From: Macrothele yani | Taxonomy: Eukaryota; Arthropoda; Arachnida; Araneae; Macrothelidae | Length of the DNA stretch: 64,000 nucleotides | Direction: 5' to 3' | NCBI GenBank assembly: GCA_039090855.1 | Contig: CM077023.1 | Coordinates: 78,839,127 to 78,903,126, forward strand | In this document: positions 1-10,212 of the stretch, piece by piece | How positions within the stretch are numbered: position 1 is the first letter of the stretch | How the letters are laid out: every line of letters starts with the position of its first letter | The notes under the pieces: model-generated | What the model was told of the DNA's origin: nothing | The model's database searches: none | The model's input: only the letters and a program-made list of their open reading frames with translations | Program-made: the position numbers and the translations under genes

Positions 1-185
1 AACCACTAACAACGGAAAATCTGTTTACTTAAAAAAGTCAGTTTCGGGGTTTCCTGTATTTGTACAGAAATTCCGCGAAAACTTCTACTTCGATTTTTTC
101 AGGCATTTTCCCCAGATATTCTTCTTTTCTGGCGTACAAAGTTAACGAATCATTTCCCTTTGCCTCCGGTGGAGCTCGAACCGAG

Positions 186-348
186 TGTGACGTACCTGCC
201 AGCAGGACGTACATGACATAAAGGCAGATAGGAATCAGAATACATGTCTGCGTAGCTCAGTTGGTAGAGCGACTTGTTCCGGAATAAGCGTACTCGGGTT
301 CGAATCCCGGCGTAGACCAAAAATGACGGAGAAATTTACTTCGTTATA
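186..348 (+). repeat. 5' LTR of TRIM copy I
   Basis: Starts TGTGACGTACC and ends TTCGTTATA. Other family members also start TGTGACGTAC (minus strand at 9,923, 10,212 and 50,866), which supports this left boundary. The 163-bp length equals that of the 3' LTR. The terminal dinucleotides are TG...TA rather than the usual TG...CA. Confidence 0.75.
246..317 (+). other. tRNA-like domain in 5' LTR
   Basis: A 72-nt cloverleaf. Acceptor GTCTGCG/CGTAGAC (7 pairs, one G-U), D stem GCTC/GAGC, anticodon stem CTTGT/ATAAG with a 6-nt loop TCCGGA, 5-nt variable region, T arm with TTCGAAT loop. Box A (TAGCTCAGTTGG) and box B (GGTTCGAATCC) fit RNA polymerase III internal promoters. The 6-nt anticodon loop argues against a functional tRNA gene. 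An internal Pol III promoter or a structural role is inferred. Confidence 0.75.
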
Positions 349-349
349 A

Positions 350-361
350 TGGCGCCCGAAC
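350..361 (+). promoter_or_regulatory. Primer-binding site, tRNA-Lys(UUU) type
   Basis: TGGCGCCCGAAC matches the first 12 bases of the PBS used by elements primed by tRNA-Lys(UUU). It sits one base after the 5' LTR. The same spacing and motif recur in copy II (minus, 10,051-10,062) and, with one change, in copy III. Confidence 0.75.
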
Positions 362-596
362 TACCCGGATGACCCGACCGTTCAAAATCTCGCATTGGTG
401 TGATGTTATTTCCACACCGCGAGATAGGAAAAATCAGAGAATCCCTTCTCCAGTGCTTCGAAAAATAAATGTGTGTGACGTTGCATTCCACACACCAGAT
501 TGACGGAGAGTTCTCAAGTGCACGTTCTTCAGTGGTTGTCTGCCTGCAACGATTCGTGATCACGGCTGACCCGTGGGCCCGGCCCTCTTTCGGGGG

Positions 597-759
597 GGTG
601 ACGTACCTGCCAGCAGAACGTACATGACATAAAGGCAGATAGGAATCAGAATACATGTCTGCGTAGCTCAGTTGGTAGAGCGACTTGTTCCGGAATAAGC
701 GTACTCGGGTTCGAATCCCGGCGTAGACCAAAAATGACGGAGAAATTTACTTCGTTATA
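597..759 (+). repeat. 3' LTR of TRIM copy I
   Basis: Same 163-bp length as the 5' LTR with only a few differences, including G for T at the first base and one A/G difference near the start, so insertion was probably not very old. The tRNA-like domain at 657-728 is identical in structure to that of the 5' LTR. Confidence 0.75.
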
Positions 760-877
760 CGAGGTCGTCTTCAATGAATTGAAACACAAAGACACGTAAT
801 GATTGAAAAGAACGACACGTAAAGACATGTTCGGGTGTAAGGTACAATTCGTTCGTGTGTAGTTTGAATCTAATGTA

Positions 878-1497
878 TGGTCCGCGGGTGGCCTAGCGGG
901 CAACGTTCGTGACTGCCACGGAAAGGGCCACAGGTTCGATCCCAGCAGGTACGAACGCTCGATCCACTAAATATCCCCGGTGCGTCGGATGGGCACGTTA
1001 AACAGCCGGACCCAGTGTACTGGCCCCCGGTAATAAATAAGGGCGTCTTCCTCCCACTTTCTACTTCGCTTCCGTGTCACTTTCCTATCGGGCGCTGTAG
1101 CCCAAATCTCCTAGTTTCCTGTTTCTAAGGGCTGTTTAAGACCTGGGGTCAGATACTCCCTTCCTAAAATCATCTACATATGATCAGATCTGATCAGAAT
1201 CTAATATATGGGCCACGGGTGGCCTAGTGGTCAGCGATCGTGACTGCCATGGAAATAACCTCAGGTTCGATCTCAGCAGATACGAACGCTCGAACCACCA
1301 AATATCCGCCGTACGTCTGATGGGCACGTTAAGCCGTTGGGTACTCGTCCCCCGGTAGTAAATAAGGGCGTCTTCTACCTCGCTTCCGTGTGACTTTCCT
1401 ATCGGGCACTCTAGCCCCTAGCTTCCTATTTCTAAGGGTTGTTTAAGACCTGGGTCAGACACTCCCTTCCTAAAATCCTCTACATATGATCTGATCT
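878..1497 (+). mobile_element. Tandem dimer of tRNA-derived SINE (family SINE-B)
   Basis: Two head-to-tail copies (878-1196 and 1209-1497). Each begins with a tRNA-like head (GGTGGCCTAGYGG box A, GGTTCGATCYCAGCAG box B), then a shared body with GATGGGCACGTTAA and AAGGGCGTCTTC, and ends in CTACATATGATC. GAATCTAATRTA occurs three times: before copy 1 (866-877), between the copies (1197-1208) and after copy 2 (1498-1509). Relatives lie at 30,558-30,865, 36,455-36,640, 37,375-37,552 and 55,175-55,395. Confidence 0.75.
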
Positions 1498-1509
1498 GAA
1501 TCTAATGTA

Positions 1510-2374
1510 AGCATCCACTGTTTAACGGTGTGAGTTTGGTAAGAGAACGTGAAAGTGACCGTTTTCTGCATCTGCGAATTTTGTCTTCAGAGTTGTGTTT
1601 CTTGCAAAAAAATCGCAAGATTGACTGATCTTAGTTGGAATGAGTGCTCGGAATCTTTTAGACGATGGACTGAGGTGGAGAGCCATCGGCGGGTTTGAAG
1701 CTGGCCAGTCTCAAGCGGAAGTAGCTCGCGTGGACCCGCTATTATCCCTCCAACATAAATGATATCGACCACTTTGGTGGAAGTGGAATCCTTGTGTGGG
1801 CAGGCATCATGTTGAACGGCCAGGCTTTTCCGGGTAGCTCTCGGACCGAACTTCATTTTTGTTGACGATACCGCGAGGCCACACAGAGCTCAGCTTGTCG
1901 ACGATTTTCTGGAGGGAGAGGATATTCGCCGTATGGTGTGGCAAGAGAATTCGCAGGACCTAAATCCTATGGAGCATGTTTGGGATGCTCTAGGAAGCAC
2001 GACGTCAAGCACCTCCCAGGACCCTCCAGCCATTAGAATAAGCCCTTTCAGAAGAATGGGATTTGTTGCCACAAGCTGGTATTAACAACCTCATTTACAG
2101 TATGAGGGCTCATTGTGCGACTTGTAAAGCTGTGCGGGGTGGCCACACTCCCTATCAACCGGACCGTTCTCGAGATATGATGCATCATGTTTGGAACGTT
2201 TTTGGTCTAATCTGCATGTCGCACGCAATTTACCTCCTGTTCATTTTGTTATGTTGCTATTGCATGTCTCATAGTATGAGGCATCTATGTACCGAATTTC
2301 ATTGTAATAAACCATTTAGTTTTCAAGATATCACAGAATATATGTTTGTGACCTTAATTTTGGACATCAGTGTA
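1510..2374 (+). pseudogene. Internally deleted Tc1-like transposon
   Basis: From about 1,640 the + strand reads an N-terminal helix-turn-helix fragment (MSARNLLDDGLRWRAI...GFEAGQSQAEVAR). It jumps directly to the C-terminal half: a GGSGILVWAGIMLNG stretch, then FVDDTARPHRAQLVDDFL and DLNPMEHVWDALG, the second and third catalytic motifs of a Tc1 DD34E transposase. The segment with the first Asp is missing. The right end reads GGACATCAGTG followed by TA (2,373-2,374), a typical Tc1 terminus and target. The AQLVDDFL stretch is shared with the element at 21,640-22,937. It cannot encode an active enzyme. Confidence 0.75.
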
Positions 2375-3477
2375 CAAGAGTGATTACGGAAAGGTTTCTG
2401 AAAATTCAAAACGTTCCTGGTGTGCGAAAAAACATTGAAATTCAAAGTTTCCCCCGTCATTTCAAGGAAAAGGTTGTATCAGGAATATGCTTTGTTAATT
2501 CACAAAAGGAATACCGGAAAATGCCTTGTGAATTACAGAATTTTTTTTACACTGTGGGTGCACATACTCAGCGCCTCTGCAGATTTCGGCCGAATTTCAA
2601 ACTTTTATTTTCAGTAGTTTCTTCGGTAGGCGACTGAGAGACATGGTAATTTTATCAGTAGGGATTATTCTCATTTTTCAATTTTTGGTTTCTTTTTTCA
2701 GAAAACCCGAAAATTGCGATTTCTTCAAATATGACAGTGTCCGCTGCTCAAAAGGGAGGTATTATATTTGCAAAACCATTTTTGACAAGAAATCATTAAC
2801 ATAATTTCGAGCAAATGGCTTTGTAATCCTGGTTTGCTTCCCGTACTCTGAGAACACTGCATCGAATTCTGTAGAAATGTATATAGAAGGAAAGCCACAA
2901 GCCAATAGCGAAATTTCTGCCGTCTCTTTGCCTTGATTTCGTTAACACGGAGCAATGTTGACTGTTATCTAATCTACTACGCCATTTTGCTCTGCTATTC
3001 AATAACTATAAAAATCCTTGGCAAGCATAGCATGTTCAAAGATAAAAGCGGAACCGCTGATCTTTTTCGCTTTTCCGTATGCCGACAGCTGTAAATCTAC
3101 TTGGATTTGTGTACAGTATACTTGTCATTCTGTCGTAAAAGTCAGCGTTATGTTTACATATGTGGAAGAAAAGATCTCTGCGTTATGTTCTTGCAAGGAT
3201 GTGATGAACACAAATGGTATTTATGACATTTTCGTTTCATTTTCTGCCCGTAGATGAGAAAGAAATCGACAAATATAGCGCAACAAACGAGCTATTGTAA
3301 ACAGGCAAACATATCAAATAAAAAGAAGAGAAAACATGAAAATCATAAAACATTAGGGAAGTAAAAATAAACTCAAACTGGAATCTCACTTGTGTTACGA
3401 ATTCGTGAATTCTTCCACCCTGACATTCCGAATTAAGCTTTTTATTTTGTTCTATGTAGTAAAACAAGCCGAAAAAT
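2375..3477. other. No gene recognised
   Basis: AT-rich sequence without convincing coding signal. Short open frames here have no family features. Confidence 0.5.
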
Positions 3478-4228
3478 AGAGTAAGACGTTTCAATGTATA
3501 ATGCCCATTCTGACATATGGGATTGAAACCTGGCCTGTCAAGAAAATAACTTAGACAAATTGCAAGAAACACAACGTAAAATGGAAAGATCCCTACTAAA
3601 TATAAGACTTCAAGAAAAAGTAAAGAATACAGATATAAGATCCAGAACAAAATTTTTAGACATAGGTGAAAAAGATACTCAGTTTGAAATAGAAATGGGC
3701 TGGGCATACAGCAAGAATGGAATTTTTTTTTCTTTTTTTTTTTTTTGATTGGAGGTTTAACGACCACCGTGAGCAACTCATTGGGCTATAAGCAGTCGCC
3801 CGTCCCTAATTTAGGGTCACTGGTTCCAGGGAAGGGAGAGAGCCAGTGCCTTAAGACAAACACAACATCCATGCCTGACCGGGATTCAAACCCGGACCCC
3901 TTACGGACGAATGATCAGAGGCCAGCGCCTTAGACCACTGCGCCACCGGGGCGGCCGGACGAATGATCAGAGGCCATCGCTTAGACCACTGCGCCACCGG
4001 GCGGCCAAGAATGGAAAATAATAGATGGACTAAAATAATAAGAGAATGAAGACCGTGTAAAGGAACGAGAGGAGCAGGAAGACCACAGGGAAGATGGATG
4101 AATGATATAAACAAAACTGTAGGAAAGCTGTGGAATAGACAAGTCCCAGACAATAACATTTGGAAAGAGATGAAGGAAACCTATAAACTCAATTGGATAT
4201 AAAATGGGTTGGAAGAAGAAGAAGATTT
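3478..4228 (+). pseudogene. RTE/BovB-type LINE 3' fragment split by a SINE
   Basis: The + strand encodes, with stops and frameshifts, the C-terminal region of an RTE-clade endonuclease/reverse transcriptase: ILTYGIETW near 3,510, ...WAGHTARMENNRW spanning the insertion, and GAGRPQGRWMNDI near 4,085. It ends in (GAA)n. It is more diverged than the LINE copies at 28, 31 and 33 kb. A SINE-A interrupts it at 3,723-4,005. Confidence 0.75.
3723..4005 (-). mobile_element. tRNA-derived SINE (family SINE-A) inside LINE fragment
   Basis: Read on the minus strand: a tRNA-like head (CCCCGGTGGCGCAGTGG box A, GGGTTTGAATCCCGG box B), the conserved body GGCATGGATGTTGTGTTTGTC, CTAAATTAGGGACGGGCGAC, GGTCGTTAAACCTCCAATC, and a poly-A tail. 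CAAGAATGGAA flanks it at 3,712-3,722 and 4,006-4,016, an 11-bp target duplication typical of LINE-mobilised SINEs. About 50 bp of the head is duplicated at its 5' end. Confidence 0.88.
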
Positions 4229-5009
4229 TGTCTAAATATTTTCTAAATAGGCAGCTGTTTTTGTATATATCGACAGTTTCACAAAAGGCTGTGCGGAATT
4301 TGTTGTTAACATAGGAAACTTAATGTTTCACTTTTACTGCAGATATCTTGAAGTCAAATATAGATTTCTAAAATTCAACACACCTGACGCTTTTCTTTAG
4401 TTCGTAATTTGAATCGCACAAAAATATTGGACCCTGTATACGCTGTGAGACACATATGCCGGCATAATAAGAAGCTCAGATATTCATGCAAATATGTTTA
4501 CATTTGCTGAGATACATACGATGTAAAACAAGCTTGAATTTTGTACTAGTTGACGGAATTTATTGCTAACCTATACGAAAGTAACAATTTTGAATGGAAT
4601 AATACTCCAGCAATACGGCTACAAAAATACCCCCTTTTTTTTTCCCACACTCCGAATGGAGTGGAAAAAGATTTTTAATATTTCAGCGCTTTACAGTTTC
4701 AGTCCTTTATAATATCTGGCAGCGTAACAGGGTTCCCTAACTCACAGTTCTTGAATTTTGAACCCCATTTGATTGATGCACACTCTAAGAAATAAGTGGT
4801 GTGAATTCACGGAAAGTTCCTGAAAATAGCATGCAGCAAAGTTGCCGGTAGGCGTCCGTCTTTTAACGAAATTTCCGTTTTGAAAAGTCCCCGTTTCTGA
4901 TAATTTCCTAATTTTGAAAGGTATTATATAGTTAGTAATTCCATTTATAAAAAAAAAAATTCGTTTCGGGATTTTCCGTATTTATACAGAAATTTCGCAA
5001 AACCTTCAA
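4229..5009. other. No gene recognised
   Basis: AT-rich. 4,935-5,035 resembles the first ~115 bases of the window, suggesting an unclassified dispersed repeat. Confidence 0.4.
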
Positions 5010-5330
5010 CTTTGGCATTTTCAGATCCTTTCCGTTTGCGCATGGTGTAGATAGAACCAGCTTCATCCGACTTCAGCTGAAAAGCTATAAAGCCACGCAA
5101 AGCAAAGTAACGTATAAGGAAGAACCCTAGTCGCGCAGTAATGAATTTTTTTATTTTTTTTTTGTTATTAACTTTTACATTTTCAGATCCGTTCCGTTTG
5201 CGCCTGGTGTGGACCGAACCTGCTTCGTCTGCTTCAGCTGAAAAGCCATAAAGCCAAGTAAAGCACCGTCACGTATCAGGAAGAACCCTAATCGCGCAAT
5301 GATAATTTTTTTTTGTTATTAATGGGGGGA
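5010..5330. repeat. 162-bp direct duplication
   Basis: Two copies 162 bp apart share CATTTTCAGATCC (5,016 and 5,178), a stretch with TTCAGCTGAAAAGC, and GGAAGAACCCTA, each ending in an A/T-rich run. No coding content. Confidence 0.65.
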
Positions 5331-5576
5331 ATCAGTAATTTCATTTCCTATTACAGCTCATTATTTTTCTGAATAAGTTCGTAATAATTTATTTTTTTTC
5401 TGTAGGAGGACTTATTACAAATAACGTATGTTTTTAATCGTGATTTTTAGAAGCAACAGAATGCTTTGAAACTTGCGGTCTTTTTAAACAGACTATGACT
5501 TTCAATTATCTTTAATAAGAAAAGGTGCAATAATATGCTGTTTTACAATATTATTTAACAAAACTGCTAAATATAA

Positions 5577-7757
5577 AATGTAAACCGATGAGCCATTACA
5601 TTATGACCACCTACCCAATAAACTGTAGGACCCCCTTTAACCCGCAAAAAGGCGGCCACTCGGCAAGGCATCGATTCGATGAGGTGGCGATAGGATTTCG
5701 GGGGGAGGGGTGATTTAGCACGAACCCGCTTTTCCAAGTCGAACCATAAACGTTCGATTGGGTTCATGTCAGGTGAATTTGGAGGCTAGGGCATTGACAG
5801 AAAATCATCAGCATGTTCCTCGAACCAATCATTGACGATTCTGGCACTGTGGCATGGCGCATTATCCTATTGGTAATGGCCATCATCAGCAGGGAACACA
5901 GTTGCCTTGAATGGGTGAACTTGGTCCGCAACGATGCTCAGATACCTGACAGCTGTCAGGGATTGCGCTATTGGGATAATGGGGCCTAAAGTGTTCCAAG
6001 AACCTATCGCCCACAGCATAACACCGCAGCCGCCGCCGTCGGCCTGTTTCCGCCCAACAGTGCATCCAATTGTCATAGCCTCCGTTGGTAATCGACGTAA
6101 CCGCGCACGGTCGTCTACGTGGTGCACCAGGAATCTTGATTCGTCAGACCAGGCCACTTTCTTCCAATCATCCACGGTCCAATCTCGATGATCTTAGTCC
6201 CACGTGCAGTGAGCATGGGGACCCGGCTCAGTCTTTGGCTACGCAGGCCCATGCGCAGAAGTCTGCGATGAACTGTATGCTGTGACACATTGTGCTGATC
6301 ACCACTGTTGTAGCTGCGGGTGATTTGTCGAACTGTGGCCCTTCGGTCGCTGTGAAGAATGCGCGACAGTCTCCGCTCCTTTCTGGCATCAATGAGCTGC
6401 GGGCGACTCACGGCTGGACGATGGTTCGTCGTTTGGCCATCTGTACACCACTTTTGATACGTACTCACTACAGCGGCACGTGAACAACCCACAAGCCGCG
6501 CCGTTTCCGCGATCGTAGTTCCGAGGCACCATGCCATCACAATTTGTCCTTTATCAAACTCCGATAAATCGGCAGCTTTTCCCATTCTGACTCCGAACAC
6601 TCTACTAACCGAAAGCCGGTCCTCGGGTTGTATATACAGGGTGCATAGGAAAGTCCCTTTAGCCTGGAATAACTTGCGGACGGAGAGAGGTACAGTTATG
6701 CAAGTGAGATAACGGTATAGTAAAACGACTACGCCCGATCGAATGCAACCAATAACAGCGCCCCTAGTAGCGAAATGCGGAAGTTAGCCATTGCAAATCG
6801 AAAACGAAAAGAGATAGAGCAAAATTTCCAATTACAAAGTTGTAGAGCATCAATTAATTAGCACAAAACAACATTTGTTTCACACGGATAAGATAAATTG
6901 TCGCATGAATACCTTACAATGTGACGTTGTACCGCACCTACGCTATAAAAACCAATAGCAGGATGTGCCCTGATCATAAGTTTAGGTCTACGTACGCTGT
7001 GTGAGAATGGCGAGCTCGGATTTCTGTGGTTACGTAAAAAATCAGGTGTATGCAACAGCGCCTACAAGTCTGCTGGATCTACGTCGTCGTGTTACAGATG
7101 CTTGCAATAGTGTGACACCTTCCATGCTGAGGAATGTGCATACAGAGTTACTTTCACGAATACAAATGTGTATCGTGGGAAATGGCGAACTCTTCGAACA
7201 TACTCGACATTAACTTTTTATCACTGTGCGCCAGTTTGCCTTTTCTGTTTTTGTTTTGTCTGACGTCATCAAACTGAATTGATATAAGTACTCATTTATG
7301 CAATAAATTGTGTGTATTTGCTCATACCTATGCCTGTTCCCTTCAAACGTTCACACAAAAAGGTCGCGCATCGATTTCGGACATTTTAGGGTATTCAGGC
7401 GGCAATTTATCGTATCCGTGTGAAACAAATGTCGTTTTGTACTAACTACAACTTTGTAATTGGAAATTTTGCTCTATCTTTTTTCGTTTTCGATTTACAA
7501 TGGCTAACTTCCGCATTTCGCTACTAGGGGCGCTGTTATTGGTTGCATTCGATCGGGCGTAGCCGTTTTACTATACCGTTATCTCACTTGCATAACTGCA
7601 CCTCTCTCCGTCCGCAAGTTATTCCAGGCTAAAGGAACTTTCCTATGCACCCTGTATACTGCTCCGTGAACTTCCCCTGGCCCACCGTTCGGTCTCCAGA
7701 CCATCTTATTTCTCTAAGCTGGTGGTGGTCATAATGGAATGGCTCGTCTGTGTGTAT
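5577..7757 (-). pseudogene. Tc1-like transposon (interrupted)
   Basis: Inverted ends share GAGCCATT, one variable base, then CATTATGACCACC (5,589-5,613; complement at 7,719-7,746). The minus strand encodes a degraded Tc1 transposase. The N-terminal HTH is [33 protein letters not shown] (from 6,600). Then follow [11 protein letters not shown] (first Asp), GGGCGVMLWAI, DNAPCHSARIV in a shifted frame (second Asp) and MNPIERLWFDL (Glu, 5,767-5,735), i.e. DD34E. Frameshifts separate the pieces. A second transposon is inserted upstream of the transposase start (6,637-7,654). Confidence 0.82.
6637..7654 (+). mobile_element. Tc1/mariner-superfamily element with ~270-bp terminal inverted repeats
   Basis: Bounded by TA at 6,635-6,636 and 7,655-7,656. 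Ends start CAGGGTGCATAGGAAAG and form long inverted repeats (about 6,637-6,918 and 7,382-7,654) with few mismatches and a ~12-base indel. Between them the + strand at 7,001-7,213 encodes only a transposase C-terminus (GYVKNQVY...LLDLRRRVTDACNSVTPSMLRNV), the tail seen after the last catalytic residue in IS630/Tc3-like enzymes. It is an internally deleted derivative nested in the Tc1 at 5,577-7,757. Confidence 0.85.
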
Positions 7758-7885
7758 ACACACACTACTGTTTGTGAAAATTACAGCACAACGAAAGAAT
7801 CGCGCTATTCAACTGAAATTTATATCACACATTCATCATGTTACAAGAAACAAATGCTTACATTTGCAGAGCTATACTAGACTCT

Positions 7886-9230
7886 TTTCGCCTCAAAAGT
7901 CAGTATCGTGTGAAGCCACCTCGAGCAACAATAACAACCTCTGCACGGCGTGGCAATGAGTGTAAGAGGTTTTGAATATGGCCCTGGGGATGCTTCTATG
8001 CGAGAGCAGAGTTCATTTTTGGTGACTGGCAAAGGTGCTTGACAAGCCAGTCGCTTAGCTACCATGTCCCAGGCATGTTCGATCTGGGATATATCCGTCG
8101 GACGCGCAGGCCAGGGAATAAGCGGTCTTTGACATTCCGGGCCACATGTGTCCGAGCATTGTCCTGCTGGAATATGGAGCCAGGATGACTCTGAAGGAAG
8201 GGTATCACCTCTGCCTCTAAAACATCTCTAATGTATCGCTGGATGTTGAGGGTTCCCTCAATTGAACCAAACGCGCCCCATACCATGACGTTTGGTTTGG
8301 AAACAACCATGAAATGAACCAAACGCGCCCCAAACCATGACGTTTGGTTTGGAAGCAACCATGAAATGAACCAAAAGCGCCCCAAACCATGCCGTTTGGT
8401 TCGGAAGCAACCATAAAATGAACCAAACGCGCCCCAAACCATGACGTTTGGTTTGTAAGTAACCATGAAATGAACCAAACGCGCCCTAAATCATGACGTT
8501 TGCTTTGGAAGCAACCATGAAATGAACCAAACGCGCCCCAAATCATGACGTTTGGTGTTTGGCTGATTATGACGCTGCAAAGTGCGTTTAATATGATGTC
8601 TTCCAACACGTATGCGATCATCATGGTGCATCAAGTTGAATCGCTACTCATCAGAAAACACGACCTTTTGCCAATCATCGCGCTAATGTCTGTGTTGGAA
8701 AATCCATTGCAGTCTGATGCATCTGCTATGGTTAAAGGTCAAAGGAATGCGCAGCAATGGACTACTAGCGAACAGTTCTCTGGTAAGCAGACGACGTCGA
8801 ACTGAACTGAAGGACAAAACCTGACCTGCGACAGTGCTCCACTGCTGAGCTATTACCGTGGATATCGCTGTGCTGTGCAATCGGTCACTGCCATGCGGTG
8901 GAGGTATCTGTCATCCCGTGCAGTCGTACGATTTTGCGGTCCATTTCTCGGATTTCTGTGCGTCTGAGTCTCTTCTGTCCACTGACGCCACGCTCGCATC
9001 ACTGTAATGGCGTTTCGTCCCGTACGAGTGCCAATTTCACGGTTGGAAAATCCAGCTTCACTCACCCCAACAATTTTTCCTCGCTCAAAGTCGGTCAGGT
9101 GTTCATAATGCGACTATCTTTGGCAACGGGGCATAGTGAGACACAAGAGGCACCCTTTCGACTCAATGTCAGCTCTTCACTGAATGCAGCATCTCGTTTG
9201 AGCTAGCTCTTTATACCCAAGACCGGACAG
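7886..9230 (-). pseudogene. Tc1-like transposon with internal minisatellite
   Basis: Minus strand: an HTH region (NREIGTRTGRNAITVMRAWRQWTEE, about 9,040-8,960), a first catalytic motif broken by a stop (DE-stop-RFNLMHHDD, ~8,650), the core PNVMVWGAFGS, IFQQDNARTHVARNVKDR with the second Asp (~8,170), then decayed sequence. A 52-bp tandem array (8,264-8,560) sits between the first and second catalytic motifs and amplifies the VMVWGAFGS stretch. Exact TIRs were not fixed; the element may extend to about 7,750 and 9,340. Confidence 0.75.
8264..8560. repeat. 52-bp tandem repeat, ~5.7 copies
   Basis: Units start with GAACCAAACGCGCCCC at 8,264, 8,316, 8,368, 8,420, 8,472 and 8,524, an exact 52-bp spacing with a few substitutions. 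The array lies within transposase coding sequence. Because 52 is not a multiple of three, successive units are read in successive frames, and long open frames persist on the minus strand in more than one frame. Confidence 0.95.
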
Positions 9231-9791
9231 TTCAGAAGCTGCTGGCCCGAAAACGCATGCGGATTTCCCCCGACATTTTAATCATTTGCATGTCCTAATC
9301 TGTAGTACATTTCTTGTAAGTTTCAAAGTAATACCAGCAGTCCTTCATGGTGTTACAATTTTCATAAATAGTAGCGTTTGTTTCACCAAGAACTTGAACC
9401 CAAGCATTCGACACGACGAAGCTGGCTTCGTAGCGAAAACCTTTTCTGGAACTACTACGGTACTGAAGTCCATGATACTAAAAAGCCGGGGAATATTAAT
9501 TTTAGTGGAATTTCTTAGTGATATTTATGAAAATGTTCATGACTGCTCTGCTTTGCTTTTTTCGAAACGGTTTCACTTTGAGATATTTTTTATGCAACGT
9601 ATAGTAGCATAGTGCAGGTGAGTTCACCAGGACGCATTACTGATTTTTTTAACCACCATAGTCCTACGCCAATTCCTTGTGAATGCGCCAGGAACTACTC
9701 CACCCTGTATTGTACTCTGATGGCTCCGTTCGACGAACCTGAACCAAATGGTGCCGAAAATTTTCTGCGCTCCCCAAATAGGAATGCTTAA
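9231..9791. other. Unclassified; short segment shared with 25.05 kb
   Basis: No clear gene. 9,735-9,775 resembles 25,055-25,100 (CTGAACCARATGGTGC followed by AAARTTTTCTGC); at 25 kb this belongs to a Tc1 remnant read on the minus strand. The copy here may be a small piece of the same family. Confidence 0.4.
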
Positions 9792-10212
9792 TGTGAAAAC
9801 ACAAGTTTGTCCGTGTCCCCTCACTCCGGAGTAAGTCGCTTTCCCAACTGAGATACTCGGACAGCATGGCTCGCTGCAGATTTGTCTTCTTGACACATGT
9901 TATAATCTCTGTAGTACGTCACATTATCTCCCTCTTAATGTTCTTTTTCTTTGAAGCGAAGTAGGAATTTTTCATTAATTCCAAACAATGTGTGGAACAA
10001 AAATCACACATTTTTCGAAGAACCCAACGACCACTGAATCCATTTTCCACAATCGGGCGCCAATGTGAAAAAACAAGTTTGTCCACAGCGAGCATCGAAT
10101 CTGTTACCCTCATTCCGGAGTAAGTCGCTCTCCCAACTGAGCTATGCGGACAGATTGTCTCGCTGCAGATTTGTCGTCTTAACATATGTTTTCACCTCTG
10201 TAGTGCGTCACA
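9792..10212 (-). mobile_element. TRIM-like element, copy II
   Basis: Minus strand: 5' LTR 10,212-10,064 (149 bp, TGTGACG...TTCACA), one base, PBS TGGCGCCCGATT (10,062-10,051), ~140-bp non-coding interior, purine-rich AAGAGGGAGATAA just before the 3' LTR, 3' LTR 9,923-9,792 (132 bp). The 5' LTR holds a 71-nt tRNA-like domain (10,151-10,081; acceptor GTCCGCA/TGTGGAC, box A TAGCTCAGTTGG). The 3' LTR has lost ~17 bp around box B. The flanks TTAA and TTAC only partly match. Confidence 0.75.

Larger units (their letters stand above)
186..759 (+). mobile_element. TRIM-like miniature LTR retrotransposon, copy I (tRNA-like LTRs)
   Basis: Two 163-bp direct repeats (186-348 and 597-759), nearly identical, flank a 248-bp interior with no coding capacity. 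One base after the first repeat lies TGGCGCCCGAAC (350-361), complementary to the 3' end of tRNA-Lys(UUU): a standard retroviral-type primer-binding site. A G-run (591-598) abuts the second repeat as a possible polypurine tract. CGAG at 182-185 and 760-763 is a candidate 4-bp target duplication. This architecture defines a terminal-repeat retrotransposon in miniature, which needs proteins from another element. Unusually, each LTR contains a complete tRNA-like cloverleaf. The alternative, two unrelated SINE insertions, is disfavoured by the equal ends, PBS and shared target site. Confidence 0.8.

Noticed and set aside
246..317. A functional tRNA gene (and its copy at 657-728)
   Set aside because: Cloverleaf is good but the anticodon loop has six bases and both copies lie at the same place in matched LTRs, so they are read as part of a retroelement.
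3237..3776. A 179-residue minus-strand protein
   Set aside because: It begins in the SINE poly-T tract (poly-Lys) and runs antisense to a LINE fragment; no domain.
8059..8624. Two long overlapping minus-strand frames as a novel repeat protein
   Set aside because: They are products of the 52-bp minisatellite inside a Tc1 transposase.
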